From Desulfobacterales bacterium (GTDB lineage: Bacteria; Desulfobacterota; Desulfobacteria; Desulfobacterales; Desulfolunaceae): a stretch of DNA of 64,000 bases. A model generated the notes under the pieces. That model searched no databases and was not told the origin of the DNA. It saw nothing but the letters and a program-made list of their open reading frames with translations. The stretch spans positions 1 through 64,000 of the forward strand of contig JAKSCC010000310.1 in the NCBI GenBank assembly GCA_022360815.1, in the 5' to 3' direction. Positions 16,448-25,686 of the stretch are shown piece after piece. A program made the translations under genes and the position numbers. Position 1 is the first letter of the stretch. Every line of letters begins with the position of its first letter.

Positions 16448-16509
16448 AAAAAAGCGAAAAGGGTATGATGGTTCCCTGATAAAAATGGCATCCCTATACG
16501 ATTTCGCTT
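16448..16509 (-). terminator. Terminator-like hairpin upstream of the 15428-16351 gene
   Basis: On the minus strand AAGCGAAA pairs with TTTCGCTT across a 42-nt stretch that itself forms further pairs (GTATAGGGATG with CATCATACCC). It is followed by a run of Ts. It lies about 100 nt before the start codon, with no gene upstream on that strand. It could be a leader attenuator or the 3' end of a small RNA. Confidence 0.5.
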
Positions 16510-16930
16510 TCTACTCCACAGACGGTGACGATCTCACTTTCTGAAACAGAAATATTATTTTTTCAGCGAATTATGTCAACCAATAATTTAGATAAAACCA
16601 TTGATAAATGGAGAGTTTGAATGGTGTGACCCAAGAAAAGCTGGCCATGCAAAGTGAACGTGACACAGGAGTATTTCATTACAATATCCGAACGCTAACT
16701 GGGTTGTCAGGTTTCCCTTAACGATTTACATTGTCCCATTATCTTTCCTGAGAAGGGGTTGTGTCAAACAGAAAAGGGAGACAGACCGCTGTACCCAGGT
16801 TTGACCTCTGAATAGGTTTTGCCCACGATGTGGATTCATGGTAACCAGAGAAGGCTGACACAGCCACAAAAGATATTTCAACGGTGCCTTAAAAGGCCCC
16901 ACACCTTATCACTATAACCACACAGGCTTT
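16510..16930. other. Intergenic region between divergent units, no gene seen
   Basis: This 420-nt stretch separates the minus-strand signalling unit from tex. I find no credible coding frame, tRNA or riboswitch. It contains GGGAGACAGACC near 16776, a sequence often seen in degenerate repeat-element remnants, but there is no matching second half. It may hold promoters for both sides, or a small RNA on the minus strand ending at 16448. Confidence 0.4.
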
Positions 16931-19198
16931 ATGGACAACATCACACGCATCGCCAAACAGCTTGAACTGACGGACTCTCAAGTCCGCGAAACCCTTTCCC
17001 TTCTTGATTCTGGAGCCACAGTCCCCTTTATTGCCCGTTATCGTAAAGAAGCCACAGGCAGCCTGGATGAGGTGGCCGTGGCTGCCATTCGAGACCTAAC
17101 AGAGCAACTTCGTGAACTCAACGCGCGAAAAGAGACGGTACTCTCTTCCCTTGAAAAAAACGGGCACTGGAACGAGGAGTTGGCTCAACGCGTTCGGGAC
17201 GCTGAAACCCTCTCCTCTCTTGAAGATATTTATCTCCCCTACAAACCCAAAAGGCGAACCCGAGGACAAAAGGCCAAGGAGAAAGGGTTAGAGCCTCTTG
17301 CAGAGCTTCTTTTTGAGCAAACCGGTGCCGATCCATTTCAATCTGCCGCCTCTTTTGTAAGTCCAGAAAAAGAGGTGGAGACACCGGAAGATGCCCTGGC
17401 TGGTGCCATGGACATTGTTGCAGAGTGGATCAACGAAAATGAAGAGGTGCGAGGCTCCCTGCGAGAACTCTTCGAAAAAAAGAGCATCATATCCTGCTCT
17501 GTTGCCAAAGGTATGGAGGAGAAAGGGGCTAAATTCCGAGACTATTTTGATTGGCGAGAACCGCTGCACGAAGCCCCATCCCATCGCATTCTCGCCGCTC
17601 GTAGGGGTGAGCGCGAAGAGATCTTAAATCTTACCATGCGCCCCTCTGAAGAGGACGCCTTCCGTATTCTTTCCACTCTTACCGTTAAGGGTGATACCAA
17701 AGATTCACGGTGGGTCGCCCAGGCATCCCAACAGAGCTACAAACGCCTCCTTTCACGCTCCATGGAGACAGAAGCACGCATGCTCTCCAAAGAGCGGGCA
17801 GATGCCGAGGCCATTTCGGTTTTTACTGAGAACCTTCGCGAACTGCTCCTCTCCCCTCCTCTGGGTGCCAAACGCATCATGGGTATTGACCCCGGATTTC
17901 GAACCGGCTGCAAAGTGGTCTGCCTGGACAGCCAGGGAAAACTCTTGCACCACACCACCATCTTCCCGGAGATGGGAGAGCGTAAAGAGCAAGAGGCCGC
18001 ACATACTGTCCGCAAACTCATCAAAGAGCACCGTGTGGAGGCGGTGGCTGTGGGGAATGGAACCGCCGGTCGTGAAACAGAACGTTTCATTAAGGAATTG
18101 GGTCTGGAAAAAAGCATCATTGTCACTCTGGTAAATGAAAGCGGTGCTTCGGTCTACTCTGCTTCGGAGGTGGCTCGCGCGGAATTTCCTGACCTGGATC
18201 TGACGGTACGCGGGGCTATCTCCATTGGAAGACGTCTGATGGACCCCCTTTCGGAGCTGGTAAAAATTGATCCCAAATCCATTGGCGTGGGACAGTATCA
18301 GCACGATGTCGATCAGCAGGCACTAAAAAAATCTTTGGATGATACGGTCATCAGCTGTGTCAACGGAGTGGGCGTGGATGTGAACAGGGCCAGCGCAGAA
18401 CTTCTCACCTATGTGTCAGGTCTGGGCCCACAACTTGCCAGAAATATCGTCGCCTACCGGGATGAAAACGGACCGTTTAAAACTCGAAAAGAGCTTCTAA
18501 AGGTTCCACGTCTTGGTCCCAAGGCTTTTGAACAATGTGCTGGTTTTCTGCGCATTGCCGATGGTAAAAATCCCCTCGATGGAAGCGCGGTTCACCCCGA
18601 AAGCTATCCCATTGTGGATACCATGGCCAAAGACCTCGCTCTTTCAGCCCCTTCACTGATTGGTCGAACCGATCTTAAAGAAGCGCTTGATCTCTCCCGA
18701 TACACGACCGAAAGCGTGGGTCTGCCGACCCTTTACGATATCTGCGATGAGTTGGCCAAACCAGGCCGAGATCCCCGAGACGACTTCAAGCTCTTCAACT
18801 ATCGTGAAGGTGTTGAAACCATGGACGACCTCGTGGAAGGCATGCGTCTGCCTGGCGTCATCACCAATGTAACGGCCTTTGGTGCGTTTGTGGATATCGG
18901 TGTGCATCAAGATGGTCTGGTTCACATCAGCGAACTCTCCGATCGTTTTGTAAAAAACCCAGCCGATGTGGTGAAAGTCCACCAGAAGGTACAAGTCACC
19001 GTCATTGGTGTGGACAGAGACCGAAAACGCATCGGTCTCTCCATGAAACGCAAAGAAGGTGAGCCCTCTCAGACCGAAACCACCAAAGCCCCGAGGGAGA
19101 AACAGGCCAAAGTGAGCCGCCCACAAAAGAGAGTAAAAAAGGAGCCCCGAGGCCCCAAACCATTTAACAATCCCTTTGCAGACCTTTTAAAAAAGTAA
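16931..19198 (+). CDS. tex: Tex-family S1 RNA-binding transcription accessory protein
   Basis: A 755-residue Tex protein, a conserved nucleic-acid-binding factor linked to transcription and RNA metabolism. Domain order is standard: N-terminal helical Tex domain (VPFIARYRKEATGSLDE), a YqgF/RuvC-like fold (GIDPGFRTGCKVVCLD, AVGNGTAGRETE), helix-hairpin-helix repeats (GVGVDVNRASAELLTYVSGLGP, KLLKVPRLGPKAFEQ-like), and a C-terminal S1 domain (GVITNVTAFGAFVDIGVHQDGLVHISELSD). A basic Lys/Arg/Pro-rich tail of about 45 residues follows. ATG 16931 matches the usual N-terminus, although the ribosome binding site is weak. It is followed by a hairpin and dtd. Confidence 0.95.
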   Translation: MDNITRIAKQLELTDSQVRETLSLLDSGATVPFIARYRKEATGSLDEVAVAAIRDLTEQLRELNARKETVLSSLEKNGHWNEELAQRVRDAETLSSLEDIYLPYKPKRRTRGQKAKEKGLEPLAELLFEQTGADPFQSAASFVSPEKEVETPEDALAGAMDIVAEWINENEEVRGSLRELFEKKSIISCSVAKGMEEKGAKFRDYFDWREPLHEAPSHRILAARRGEREEILNLTMRPSEEDAFRILSTLTVKGDTKDSRWVAQASQQSYKRLLSRSMETEARMLSKERADAEAISVFTENLRELLLSPPLGAKRIMGIDPGFRTGCKVVCLDSQGKLLHHTTIFPEMGERKEQEAAHTVRKLIKEHRVEAVAVGNGTAGRETERFIKELGLEKSIIVTLVNESGASVYSASEVARAEFPDLDLTVRGAISIGRRLMDPLSELVKIDPKSIGVGQYQHDVDQQALKKSLDDTVISCVNGVGVDVNRASAELLTYVSGLGPQLARNIVAYRDENGPFKTRKELLKVPRLGPKAFEQCAGFLRIADGKNPLDGSAVHPESYPIVDTMAKDLALSAPSLIGRTDLKEALDLSRYTTESVGLPTLYDICDELAKPGRDPRDDFKLFNYREGVETMDDLVEGMRLPGVITNVTAFGAFVDIGVHQDGLVHISELSDRFVKNPADVVKVHQKVQVTVIGVDRDRKRIGLSMKRKEGEPSQTETTKAPREKQAKVSRPQKRVKKEPRGPKPFNNPFADLLKK

Positions 19199-19217
19199 AA
19201 GCTCACTATAGCAAATT

Positions 19218-19246
19218 TTTGGCACCAGAAATCCTCTGGTGCCAAA
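19218..19246. other. Perfect inverted repeat between tex and dtd
   Basis: TTTGGCACCAGA and TCTGGTGCCAAA form a perfect 12-bp stem around AATCC. No T-tract follows on the plus strand, so read-through into dtd is likely. It may stabilise or process the transcript. Confidence 0.5.
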
Positions 19247-19282
19247 GAAGTAATTCTGAAATCAAGTAAAGGAAAGTAGACA

Positions 19283-19726
19283 ATGAAAGCTGTGGTACAA
19301 CGGGTCAGCAAAGGTGCAGTGGAAGTAGGAGACGAAGTGACAGGAGCCATTGACAAGGGGCTCCTTGTTCTTCTGGGGGTAGCCCGCGGGGACACGAAAA
19401 AAGAGGCCAAATACATGGCGGACAAAATTTCTGGACTCCGCATATTTGAAGACGAGGCTGGAAAGATGAACCTCTCTCTTAAGGATATCGGAGGAGGCAT
19501 GCTTGTGGTTTCACAATTTACCCTTTTGGGAGATTGTCGAAAAGGTCGCAGACCCTCTTTTGTTGAGGCCGCCCCACCAGAGGAGGCTGATCGTCTCTAT
19601 GAAAATTTTATTGATGCCGTTCGGTTTAATGGTGTCCCTGTCGAGACCGGCCGGTTTCAAACCCACATGAATGTTTCTCTTATCAACGATGGCCCGGTGA
19701 CTCTTATCGTGGAGAGCAAATCATGA
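19283..19726 (+). CDS. dtd: D-aminoacyl-tRNA deacylase
   Basis: Removes D-amino acids mischarged on tRNA, protecting translation. The 147-residue length is standard. It has both signature motifs: SQFTLLGD in the middle and the C-terminal [11 protein letters not shown] (NxGPVT type), which together hold the cross-subunit Gly-cisPro active site. The start [11 protein letters not shown] is the family consensus, and AAGGA lies upstream. The stop overlaps the start of the next gene by 4 nt (ATGA), so the two are translationally coupled. Confidence 0.95.
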   Translation: MKAVVQRVSKGAVEVGDEVTGAIDKGLLVLLGVARGDTKKEAKYMADKISGLRIFEDEAGKMNLSLKDIGGGMLVVSQFTLLGDCRKGRRPSFVEAAPPEEADRLYENFIDAVRFNGVPVETGRFQTHMNVSLINDGPVTLIVESKS

Positions 19727-20940
19727 ACCCGTCAGGCAATCCGTGGGCGCTTCTGCTGGCATTTATCCTCTGCCTGCTCCAACCCATCACCGCTGATGCC
19801 CGTGGATTGCCCCATGAAATACAGCAACTGCTCCACCCAGATGATGCCCTCTGGGTGGCAGATAAAAAAGGAGCCCTTCTCTTTTCTCAAAATCCCAATA
19901 TCCCCCAAATTCCCGCTTCCACTCTCAAAATCCCCACGGCCCTTTTTGCTTTGGAGACGTTGGGCTCAGACTATCGGTTCCCTACAAAAATTGGTTTGAC
20001 ACAGAAAAAAAGCCTTGTTCTAAAAGGCTATGGCGATCCCCTTTTTATCTCTGAGATGATCGCAAACCACGCCAGCACAGTGGCAACCACCTTAAAAAAG
20101 AGAAAAATAGATAAGGTGGAAGATTTGGTAATGGACGGTTCAGCCTTTGCCCCTGTCTCCATCCCTGGACGAAATCCAAGTTTTCAGCCCTATGACGCTG
20201 TCAATGGAGCCCTCTGTGCCAATTTCAATACCGTGAATTACCGAAAAAAGGACGACGGCACTCTTTTTTCAGCAGAGCCACAGACACCCCTTCTTGCCTA
20301 TATCAAGAAGCGTATCCCCGCTGAAGCACCCCAAGGACGAATCACCCTCTCAGTTGAAGAGAGTCGTCTTTATGCTGGCCATCTCTTTGCCTGGTTTCTC
20401 AAAAAAAATGGAATTGATGTCAAAGGCAAGGTGAAGCAGGGACTCATGCCCTCTGCTAAAAAACTGATCTGGAGTCAAGAACTGCTCTCCCCTTTCACGC
20501 TGGAACAGGCCGTTAAAAAGCTGATGACCTACTCCAACAATTTTATGGCCAATCAGATTTTTCTCGCTTCTGGAGCCCACCAGATGGGCCCACCAGCCAC
20601 CCTCACTAAAAGCCGCAGCGCTTTTGAAAAGTGGGTCCACTCAAAAAATATAACCTCAACACCTCCTATTGCCGTAGAGGGTTCCGGGCTCTCTTGCAAA
20701 AACCGAATCACGGCTCAAACCATGGGAGCCTTTCTCTCCCTTTTCCACCCCTGGAAACACCTCCTGCCAATACAGGGACCGGCGCAGTTTAAAACAGGAA
20801 CCCTTACCGGGGTTTCAGCAAGGGCTGGATACATCGCCTCTCCCAGAGGAGAATATCGTTTTGTTATCATCTTAAATCGTCCCCTGGCCGATGCCACCGA
20901 GTTGATGCAAAAACTCACCGGCTATCTTTCCAGACCATAG
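19723..20940 (+). CDS. Peptidase S13 family D-alanyl-D-alanine carboxypeptidase (PBP4-like)
   Basis: Penicillin-binding-protein-type serine hydrolase that trims or cuts peptidoglycan cross-links in the periplasm. An N-terminal signal peptide ends near TADARG (residues 1-27). The three active-site motifs are visible: SxxK as PASTLKI (Ser66, Lys69), SxN as YSNNFMAN, and KTG as [15 protein letters not shown]. At 405 residues it is shorter than E. coli DacB (about 477), suggesting a reduced insertion domain. The ATG overlaps the dtd stop. A bidirectional terminator follows. Function as carboxypeptidase or endopeptidase cannot be separated from sequence alone. Confidence 0.88.
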   Translation: MNPSGNPWALLLAFILCLLQPITADARGLPHEIQQLLHPDDALWVADKKGALLFSQNPNIPQIPASTLKIPTALFALETLGSDYRFPTKIGLTQKKSLVLKGYGDPLFISEMIANHASTVATTLKKRKIDKVEDLVMDGSAFAPVSIPGRNPSFQPYDAVNGALCANFNTVNYRKKDDGTLFSAEPQTPLLAYIKKRIPAEAPQGRITLSVEESRLYAGHLFAWFLKKNGIDVKGKVKQGLMPSAKKLIWSQELLSPFTLEQAVKKLMTYSNNFMANQIFLASGAHQMGPPATLTKSRSAFEKWVHSKNITSTPPIAVEGSGLSCKNRITAQTMGAFLSLFHPWKHLLPIQGPAQFKTGTLTGVSARAGYIASPRGEYRFVIILNRPLADATELMQKLTGYLSRP

Positions 20941-20976
20941 AGGCTTACAACTTGCAAAAAAAGATATCCCAACAAA

Positions 20977-21017
20977 AAAAGGGTTTTTCAAGCAGAAACA
21001 GCTCGAAAAACCCTTTT
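20977..21017. terminator. Bidirectional terminator between the S13 peptidase gene and folE2
   Basis: AAAAGGGTTTTTC pairs with GAAAAACCCTTTT around a 15-nt loop, with T-rich sequence on the plus side and an A-run that gives Ts on the minus strand. It lies between two convergent genes. Confidence 0.8.
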
Positions 21018-21046
21018 ACTTTTTACTCACATTAAAAGTAGATGAC

Positions 21047-21832
21047 CTAGCTCATCTTGTCGCTGGTAATGTAAGCATAAGCACTGTGGTTATGGATCGA
21101 TTCAAAATTCTCAGCGCTGAGTTCAAACCACGTGATGTTATCGTCTTCATTCAGGGCCGTGGCAATATCTCGAACAATATCTTCTACGAACTTGGGGTTT
21201 TCGTAGGCCCGCTCTGTGACGTATTTTTCATCCACGCGTTTGAGAACCGAATAAATTTCACAGGAAGCGGCGCCTTCTACCAGCTCAATCATATCTTCTA
21301 TCCAATTGAACTTACGAAACCTGGTGGCCAGCTTTACCTCGCCTCTCTGGTTGTGTGCACCATGAAGGCTGATCTCCTTGGAACAAGGACACAAAGACGT
21401 GATGGGTACAATGACCTCGGAGATCAGGTCGATCTGATCATTTTCATCACTTGTTCCAAGAAAACGGCACGCATAATCCACCAAACCGCGAGAACCACTT
21501 TCGGGAGCCTGCTTTTCTATGAAGTAAGGGAAAGAGATTTCAACGTGGGAGGACTGAGCCCCCAGAATCTCTTTCATCTCATCTAAAATTTTTGAAAGGG
21601 TCGGCAAAGAGAGCTCTAAATCGTTACGATAAGAGTGTAAAAGCTCTACAAACCGACTCATATGGGTCCCCTTGGAGTGATGGGGAAGATCAACATACAT
21701 GTTGATTGAAGCGACGGTGTGCTGGGTCCCATTGGACCTGTCCAGAACGCGTACGGGGTATTTGAGATTTTTAATGCCCACCTGATCAATGGGTATGTTC
21801 CTGAAGTCAGGTTGCTTCTGAATATCTATCAT
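21047..21832 (-). CDS. folE2: GTP cyclohydrolase, FolE2 (type IB)
   Basis: First enzyme of folate/tetrahydropterin and queuosine-type pathways, converting GTP to dihydroneopterin triphosphate. The 261-residue protein shows the FolE2 hallmarks: N-terminal DFRNIPIDQVGIKNLKYPV, the Cys-containing metal/active-site loop VPITSLCPCSKEIS followed by HGAHNQRGEV, and IHNHSAYAYI near the C-terminus. FolE2 is the form that can work with metals other than zinc. No classical folE is in the window. It is followed by a terminator shared with the opposite strand. The stop-to-start gap to the ttcA-like gene is 60 nt. Confidence 0.93.
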   Translation of the reverse strand: MIDIQKQPDFRNIPIDQVGIKNLKYPVRVLDRSNGTQHTVASINMYVDLPHHSKGTHMSRFVELLHSYRNDLELSLPTLSKILDEMKEILGAQSSHVEISFPYFIEKQAPESGSRGLVDYACRFLGTSDENDQIDLISEVIVPITSLCPCSKEISLHGAHNQRGEVKLATRFRKFNWIEDMIELVEGAASCEIYSVLKRVDEKYVTERAYENPKFVEDIVRDIATALNEDDNITWFELSAENFESIHNHSAYAYITSDKMS

Positions 21833-21892
21833 ATTGTTTGTTCCGTCCCCTGTCTATGTGAGTTGTTGAACAACAAAAGCAAAGAAAATGAG

Positions 21893-22621
21893 TCATGTCA
21901 ACAGATAGTCCAACCTCACCTGGCTGAGGGAACGAAAAATATTGCCTTTTACACTGGGATTCGCAGCATACAGCTCTTTTAGCATGGTTCGAACTTCACT
22001 TCTTTTGGATCTTGTGGCCGAAGGACAGGGGTTTGTAAATACCGGAAGATTTTGCTCATTAGCAAACTTGATAATATCGGGTTCCTCGGCAAGGTAGAGG
22101 GGCCGAATCACACAAATCTCCCCATTGAACATAGACTGATTGGGCATCATGGTACTAATCTGCCCTGAATAAAAAATATTCATCAGAAGGGTTTCAATGA
22201 TGTCATCCTTGTTATGACCCAAGGCAAGTGTCGCACAGCCCAGCTCACTGGTTAGCTCAAAGAGACGTTTTCGGCGCAGCCTTGAACAGATGAAGCAAGG
22301 ATTTACCGAATTCCCCTCTTTATGTGCTTCCGGACCGTGATCGGTGATCTCGTAAGTGAGCTCAAGCCCAAGGCTACGGCAATGATTCGCCAATGCATCA
22401 GCAAAACCATTCTCAAACCCAGGGTCAATAAAAATGGGGTGGATACTGTATTCTACAGGCACCCGTGCCAGCCGCTCCACCATCATGTGAAGAAGGGTCA
22501 GACTATCTTTCCCACCGGACAGCCCAAGAGCAATTCTGTCCCCATCTTGAATCATATCATAGGTATGAATGGCCTGTCCCATGGCCCGGTTGATACGCTG
22601 GAATGTCCGTGTTTCTCTCAT
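21893..22621 (-). CDS. TtcA/TilS-family tRNA thiolation-type ATPase
   Basis: PP-loop ATPase of the TtcA group, which installs 2-thiocytidine at position 32 of tRNA. Visible motifs: PP-loop ALGLSGGKDSLTLL, the paired cysteines NPCFICSRLRRKRLFE that coordinate an iron-sulfur cluster, LGHNKDDIIETLLMN, and NPCPSATRSKRSEV near the end. The 242-residue length is shorter than E. coli TtcA (about 311) but usual for deltaproteobacterial members. It lies upstream of folE2 on the same strand, probably co-transcribed. The exact tRNA target is inferred. Confidence 0.85.
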   Translation of the reverse strand: MRETRTFQRINRAMGQAIHTYDMIQDGDRIALGLSGGKDSLTLLHMMVERLARVPVEYSIHPIFIDPGFENGFADALANHCRSLGLELTYEITDHGPEAHKEGNSVNPCFICSRLRRKRLFELTSELGCATLALGHNKDDIIETLLMNIFYSGQISTMMPNQSMFNGEICVIRPLYLAEEPDIIKFANEQNLPVFTNPCPSATRSKRSEVRTMLKELYAANPSVKGNIFRSLSQVRLDYLLT

Positions 22622-22809
22622 GATCTTCTGAAAATCTCTTTTGCACGCAGCAATTTACTATGGACTCTATTTTTTGTCTTTCCACGCCACCTGCTTCAAG
22701 ACGCACTTCCCCTTAAGGACTCTATCTTGTGATATTCCACAGAAAATGATGCATCGACTTGAAACGGAGAATCAGCAAATGAGAAGAAAACGCGGCAGCA
22801 GGAGGAAGC

Positions 22810-22866
22810 CATGAGCGTCGGCCCGTTTTAGATCTTATTTCAAAAACGGGCCAAAGACGCCTCATG
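22810..22866. other. Long interrupted inverted repeat between rpoZ and the ttcA-like gene
   Basis: CATGAG, GTC and GGCCCGTTTT on one side pair with AAAACGGGCC, GAC and CTCATG on the other, with short bulges. The inner 10-bp stem is perfect. No T-tract follows. It lies 31 nt after the rpoZ stop and could be the 3' end of that transcript. Confidence 0.5.
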
Positions 22867-22896
22867 ATCGGTTGACCTTAAGAAAACAAGAGAAGC

Positions 22897-23097
22897 TTAC
22901 TCCTCTTCGTCACGCTTGATGTAAACTTTACCTGCAGCGATTTCTCGAAGGGCTGTCACCACATCTTCGTTGTTGGCGCTCTGAACAAGAAATTCAGCAC
23001 CATCACGAATCTGGCGAACACGCTTTGCCGCCATGTGAACAAGCATAAATCGATTGGGGGCCTTCTCAAGGCAATCTTCAACGGTTACTCGAGCCAA
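22897..23097 (-). CDS. rpoZ: RNA polymerase omega subunit
   Basis: Small subunit that helps assemble RNA polymerase. The 66-residue protein has the family pattern [17 protein letters not shown], then [12 protein letters not shown] and [16 protein letters not shown], and an acidic tail. Translation starts at TTG 23097, with AAGGAG 7 nt upstream. Usually rpoZ sits next to gmk and spoT; here it stands between a ttcA-like gene and greA. Confidence 0.93.
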   Translation of the reverse strand: MARVTVEDCLEKAPNRFMLVHMAAKRVRQIRDGAEFLVQSANNEDVVTALREIAAGKVYIKRDEEE

Positions 23098-23276
23098 GGG
23101 TTATCTCCTTGTTAGGTGTACACTGAGGGTTTGTATATCGACACCGACAAGGCTTACCTTGCGGTACGATCAATCCAAAATCGGTTCCGGCTTTCCACTA
23201 AAGAGTGATGATCGTAAGAAAAAATCGATACAAGAAGCCTGAACAGGTGCGGTATTATAACGGAGTCTTTCTCAGA

Positions 23277-23744
23277 TTACAAGATCTCCACAAGCTCATA
23301 CTGACGCTGTCCGCCAGGTGCCTGTACCGTGATCTCATCCCCGGGTCCTTTGCCAAGCATGGCCTGACCAAGGGGCGATGAGACAGAAATTTTCCCCTTT
23401 TCTATGTCGGACTCATCCTGCCCCACCAACTGATACGTCACCTCTTCCCCGGTATCCACATTCTCAAGGACAAAGCGGCTGGCGAACACCACCCGATCTG
23501 AGGGCAGGGTTGAGGGGTCGATCACATCGGCATTGGCAACTTTGTACTCCAGATCCATGATACGCCCTTCAATGAAGGACTGACGATCTTTGGCTGCATC
23601 GTATTCAGCGTTCTCAGAGAGATCCCCATGGCTTCGGGCCACCTCAATGGCCTCAATGGTCTTGGGGCGATCCACTGTCTTTAACTGGTGGAGTTCTTTT
23701 TTTAGCGCTTCATAGCCTTCCTGAGTAATGGGAATGGTCTTCAA
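23277..23744 (-). CDS. greA: Transcription elongation factor GreA
   Basis: Rescues backtracked RNA polymerase by stimulating transcript cleavage. The 155-residue protein has the coiled-coil N-terminus (TQEGYEALKKELHQL, with DRPKTIEAIEVARSHGDLSENAEYDAAKDRQ read in parts) including the acidic tip DLSENAEYD, and the C-terminal FKBP-like domain ending SSPLGQAMLGKGPGDEITV. It starts at TTG 23744, with AGGAG 8 nt upstream, another TTG start in this window. A gap of 179 nt separates it from rpoZ. Confidence 0.95.
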   Translation of the reverse strand: MKTIPITQEGYEALKKELHQLKTVDRPKTIEAIEVARSHGDLSENAEYDAAKDRQSFIEGRIMDLEYKVANADVIDPSTLPSDRVVFASRFVLENVDTGEEVTYQLVGQDESDIEKGKISVSSPLGQAMLGKGPGDEITVQAPGGQRQYELVEIL

Positions 23745-23921
23745 AATAGTGCTCCTGGTATTTCAATGATGGATCCGGGTGTCGAAGGATCCCGTTATGG
23801 TGTCCTGTAAAAAACAAAAACCTCTTTCGATGGATTCCATCCGGTCTGAAGACGCTTAAAAGCGGCCGGAAGATCACGAATCGAAAGGGGCCTTGTCTCT
23901 TTTTTCGTTGGGATGTCCCTT

Positions 23922-23960
23922 AAAAAGCTTTTAAAGAAGCGGCACTCTGTGGTGCCGCTT
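23922..23960 (-). terminator. Probable terminator after pssA
   Basis: AAGCGGCAC pairs with GTGCCGCTT (9 bp) and on the minus strand is followed after 10 nt by a run of Ts. It lies 15 nt after the pssA stop. Confidence 0.5.
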
Positions 23961-23974
23961 ACACTTTAAGGGTA

Positions 23975-24721
23975 TCAGGTGTTGAGCGCCTTGCTTCGTC
24001 TCTCCTTGCGGGCCAGACTAAAGGTTAAAACCGGGCCAGACAGGGTGTAGGCAAGCATAATGGCAAACAGAGCCAGGTGCGGTTTCTGCGCAATAAACAC
24101 AAAGATTAAAATTGCGGAAACCAATACATTAAACTTCATCTTTTTAAAGGGCTCGGCTTTTTTGAAACTTTCATACTTTACCGAGCTGACCATCAGAAAA
24201 GAGAGGCCATACATCCCAACAAGAAAGAGAAGCGGCCACTTTGATGCAGGCACCCCAAATTTGGTACAGAACATAACGGCTGTGGCGTTCATGGCTGCGG
24301 CAGCAGGAATGGGAAGCCCAAGAAAGTGATTGCTGGGCGTGGATTCTGCCATGGTGTTGAAACGCGCCAGACGAAGAGCGCCACAGATGGTAAAGAGAAA
24401 AGCCGCCAGCCATCCGATGCGCCCCATGGGTTTGAGCACCCAAAGATACATCATCAAAGAAGGAGCCATGCCAAAAGAGACAAGGTCCGCAAGCGAGTCG
24501 TATTCGATACCAAACTGGCTGGTGGTATTGGTTGCCCGTGCTATTTTGCCATCAAGTGAATCAAACACCATGGCAATGAGAATAGAGATCGCAGCAAACT
24601 CAAATTGTCCGTCCAAGGATTTGACGATCGCCACAAACCCCCAAAACATGTTCATGGATGTAAAGGCGTTGGGAAGAAGGTAGATCCCCTTCCTCAGCCT
24701 TTCTCTACTGGTCTCTTTCAT
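23975..24721 (-). CDS. pssA: CDP-diacylglycerol-serine O-phosphatidyltransferase
   Basis: Membrane enzyme that makes phosphatidylserine from CDP-diacylglycerol and serine. The CDP-alcohol signature is visible as DGKIARATNTTSQFGIEYDS followed by LADLVSFG (DGxxAR...GxxxDxxxD type). The 248 residues contain about seven or eight hydrophobic helices. The start codon directly follows the psd stop (TAAATG on the minus strand), so the two steps to phosphatidylethanolamine are translationally coupled. Confidence 0.93.
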   Translation of the reverse strand: MKETSRERLRKGIYLLPNAFTSMNMFWGFVAIVKSLDGQFEFAAISILIAMVFDSLDGKIARATNTTSQFGIEYDSLADLVSFGMAPSLMMYLWVLKPMGRIGWLAAFLFTICGALRLARFNTMAESTPSNHFLGLPIPAAAAMNATAVMFCTKFGVPASKWPLLFLVGMYGLSFLMVSSVKYESFKKAEPFKKMKFNVLVSAILIFVFIAQKPHLALFAIMLAYTLSGPVLTFSLARKERRSKALNT

Positions 24722-25390
24722 TTAAATCACCCCCATGACGGTGGTTCCGGCTTGAACCTTTTGCCCAATGGCCACTCGACACTCAAAATCTGTTGGCAGA
24801 TAGAGATCCAGACGGGAGCCAAAGCAGATCATGCCATAGCGACAACCTCGAGTTACCTGGTCGCCTACTTCCACCCCACAGACAATACGCCGCGCCACAA
24901 GACCGGCAATCTGAACGGTGGCAAATGTTTTGCCATCTTCGGTCTCAATGACCAGAGCATTTCGTTCGTTGTGCTCTGATGCTTTATCCAGGCTGGCATT
25001 GAAAAATTTTCCCGGGTGATAATCAATATTCCGAATGGTTCCGCTAAAAGGAATTCGATTCACATGAACATTAAAAACATTCATAAAAATACTGATTTTA
25101 AAACATTTGCCGTCTACATAGGGGTTTTCATCCACCACATCGGCAAAAATAACCTTTCCATCGGCAGGTGAGGAGAGATACCCCTCCCCAGTTTCCACCA
25201 CCCGGTCCGGATCACGGAAAAAGTAGCAGACAAAAAGGGTCACAAGAAACGAGAGAAACGCAATGGTGTAAAAGTGTATCCACGCAAGAAAAAGAGTGGA
25301 AAAAATAGCCGCACCAATAAAGTAGAGGCCGGGCTTTGCAACTTGGAAGGCTTTCAGACTGGGTTTCTCAGGCCAAGTAAAACGGTTCAT
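24722..25390 (-). CDS. psd: Phosphatidylserine decarboxylase proenzyme (short form)
   Basis: Converts phosphatidylserine to phosphatidylethanolamine. The 222-residue form is the short type often paired with this kind of PssA. Two N-terminal hydrophobic segments are followed by LSSPADGKVIFAD, FMNVFNVHVNRIPFSG and, near the end, FGSRLDLYLP, where self-cleavage between Gly and Ser would create the pyruvoyl cofactor. It forms an operon with pssA downstream. Confidence 0.93.
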   Translation of the reverse strand: MNRFTWPEKPSLKAFQVAKPGLYFIGAAIFSTLFLAWIHFYTIAFLSFLVTLFVCYFFRDPDRVVETGEGYLSSPADGKVIFADVVDENPYVDGKCFKISIFMNVFNVHVNRIPFSGTIRNIDYHPGKFFNASLDKASEHNERNALVIETEDGKTFATVQIAGLVARRIVCGVEVGDQVTRGCRYGMICFGSRLDLYLPTDFECRVAIGQKVQAGTTVMGVI

Positions 25391-25485
25391 TCACTGATCC
25401 AATATCTATGGTCACGGTTGCATTGGACTTTGCAGATCCCAAGTTCTGCAATCCTTGCAACCCTCTAAGATAAAAGGATATTCAG

Positions 25486-25686
25486 ATGGAGTTTTCCACC
25501 TTCCTTTTATCGCATATTCACTATCTCACCGCCGAAAAAGATCCGGACATTCCTGACGCAGAAGACCCTGCACACCTTGAAAAAGCCAGAGGTTACAACG
25601 GCTTGATCACTTTCGCAAGTGACGACTCAGGATTATCAGATCACCCGACGGTTGTCAAACGAAAGCCCCTATTCATGCCCTTCTAA
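25486..25686 (+). CDS. Possible small protein, unknown
   Basis: A 66-codon frame begins at ATG with AAGGA 9 nt upstream, in the gap between psd and tsaB. The product is acidic in its middle (EKDPDIPDAEDPAHLEKA) with no membrane segment, signal peptide or known motif. Third positions are fairly GC-rich, like neighbouring genes. It overlaps the end of tsaB on the other strand by 18 nt. It could be genuine or chance. Confidence 0.3.
   Translation: MEFSTFLLSHIHYLTAEKDPDIPDAEDPAHLEKARGYNGLITFASDDSGLSDHPTVVKRKPLFMPF

Noticed and set aside
16770..16830. GGGAGACAGACC-type sequence as a transposon end
   Set aside because: No inverted repeat, transposase or target duplication was found nearby.
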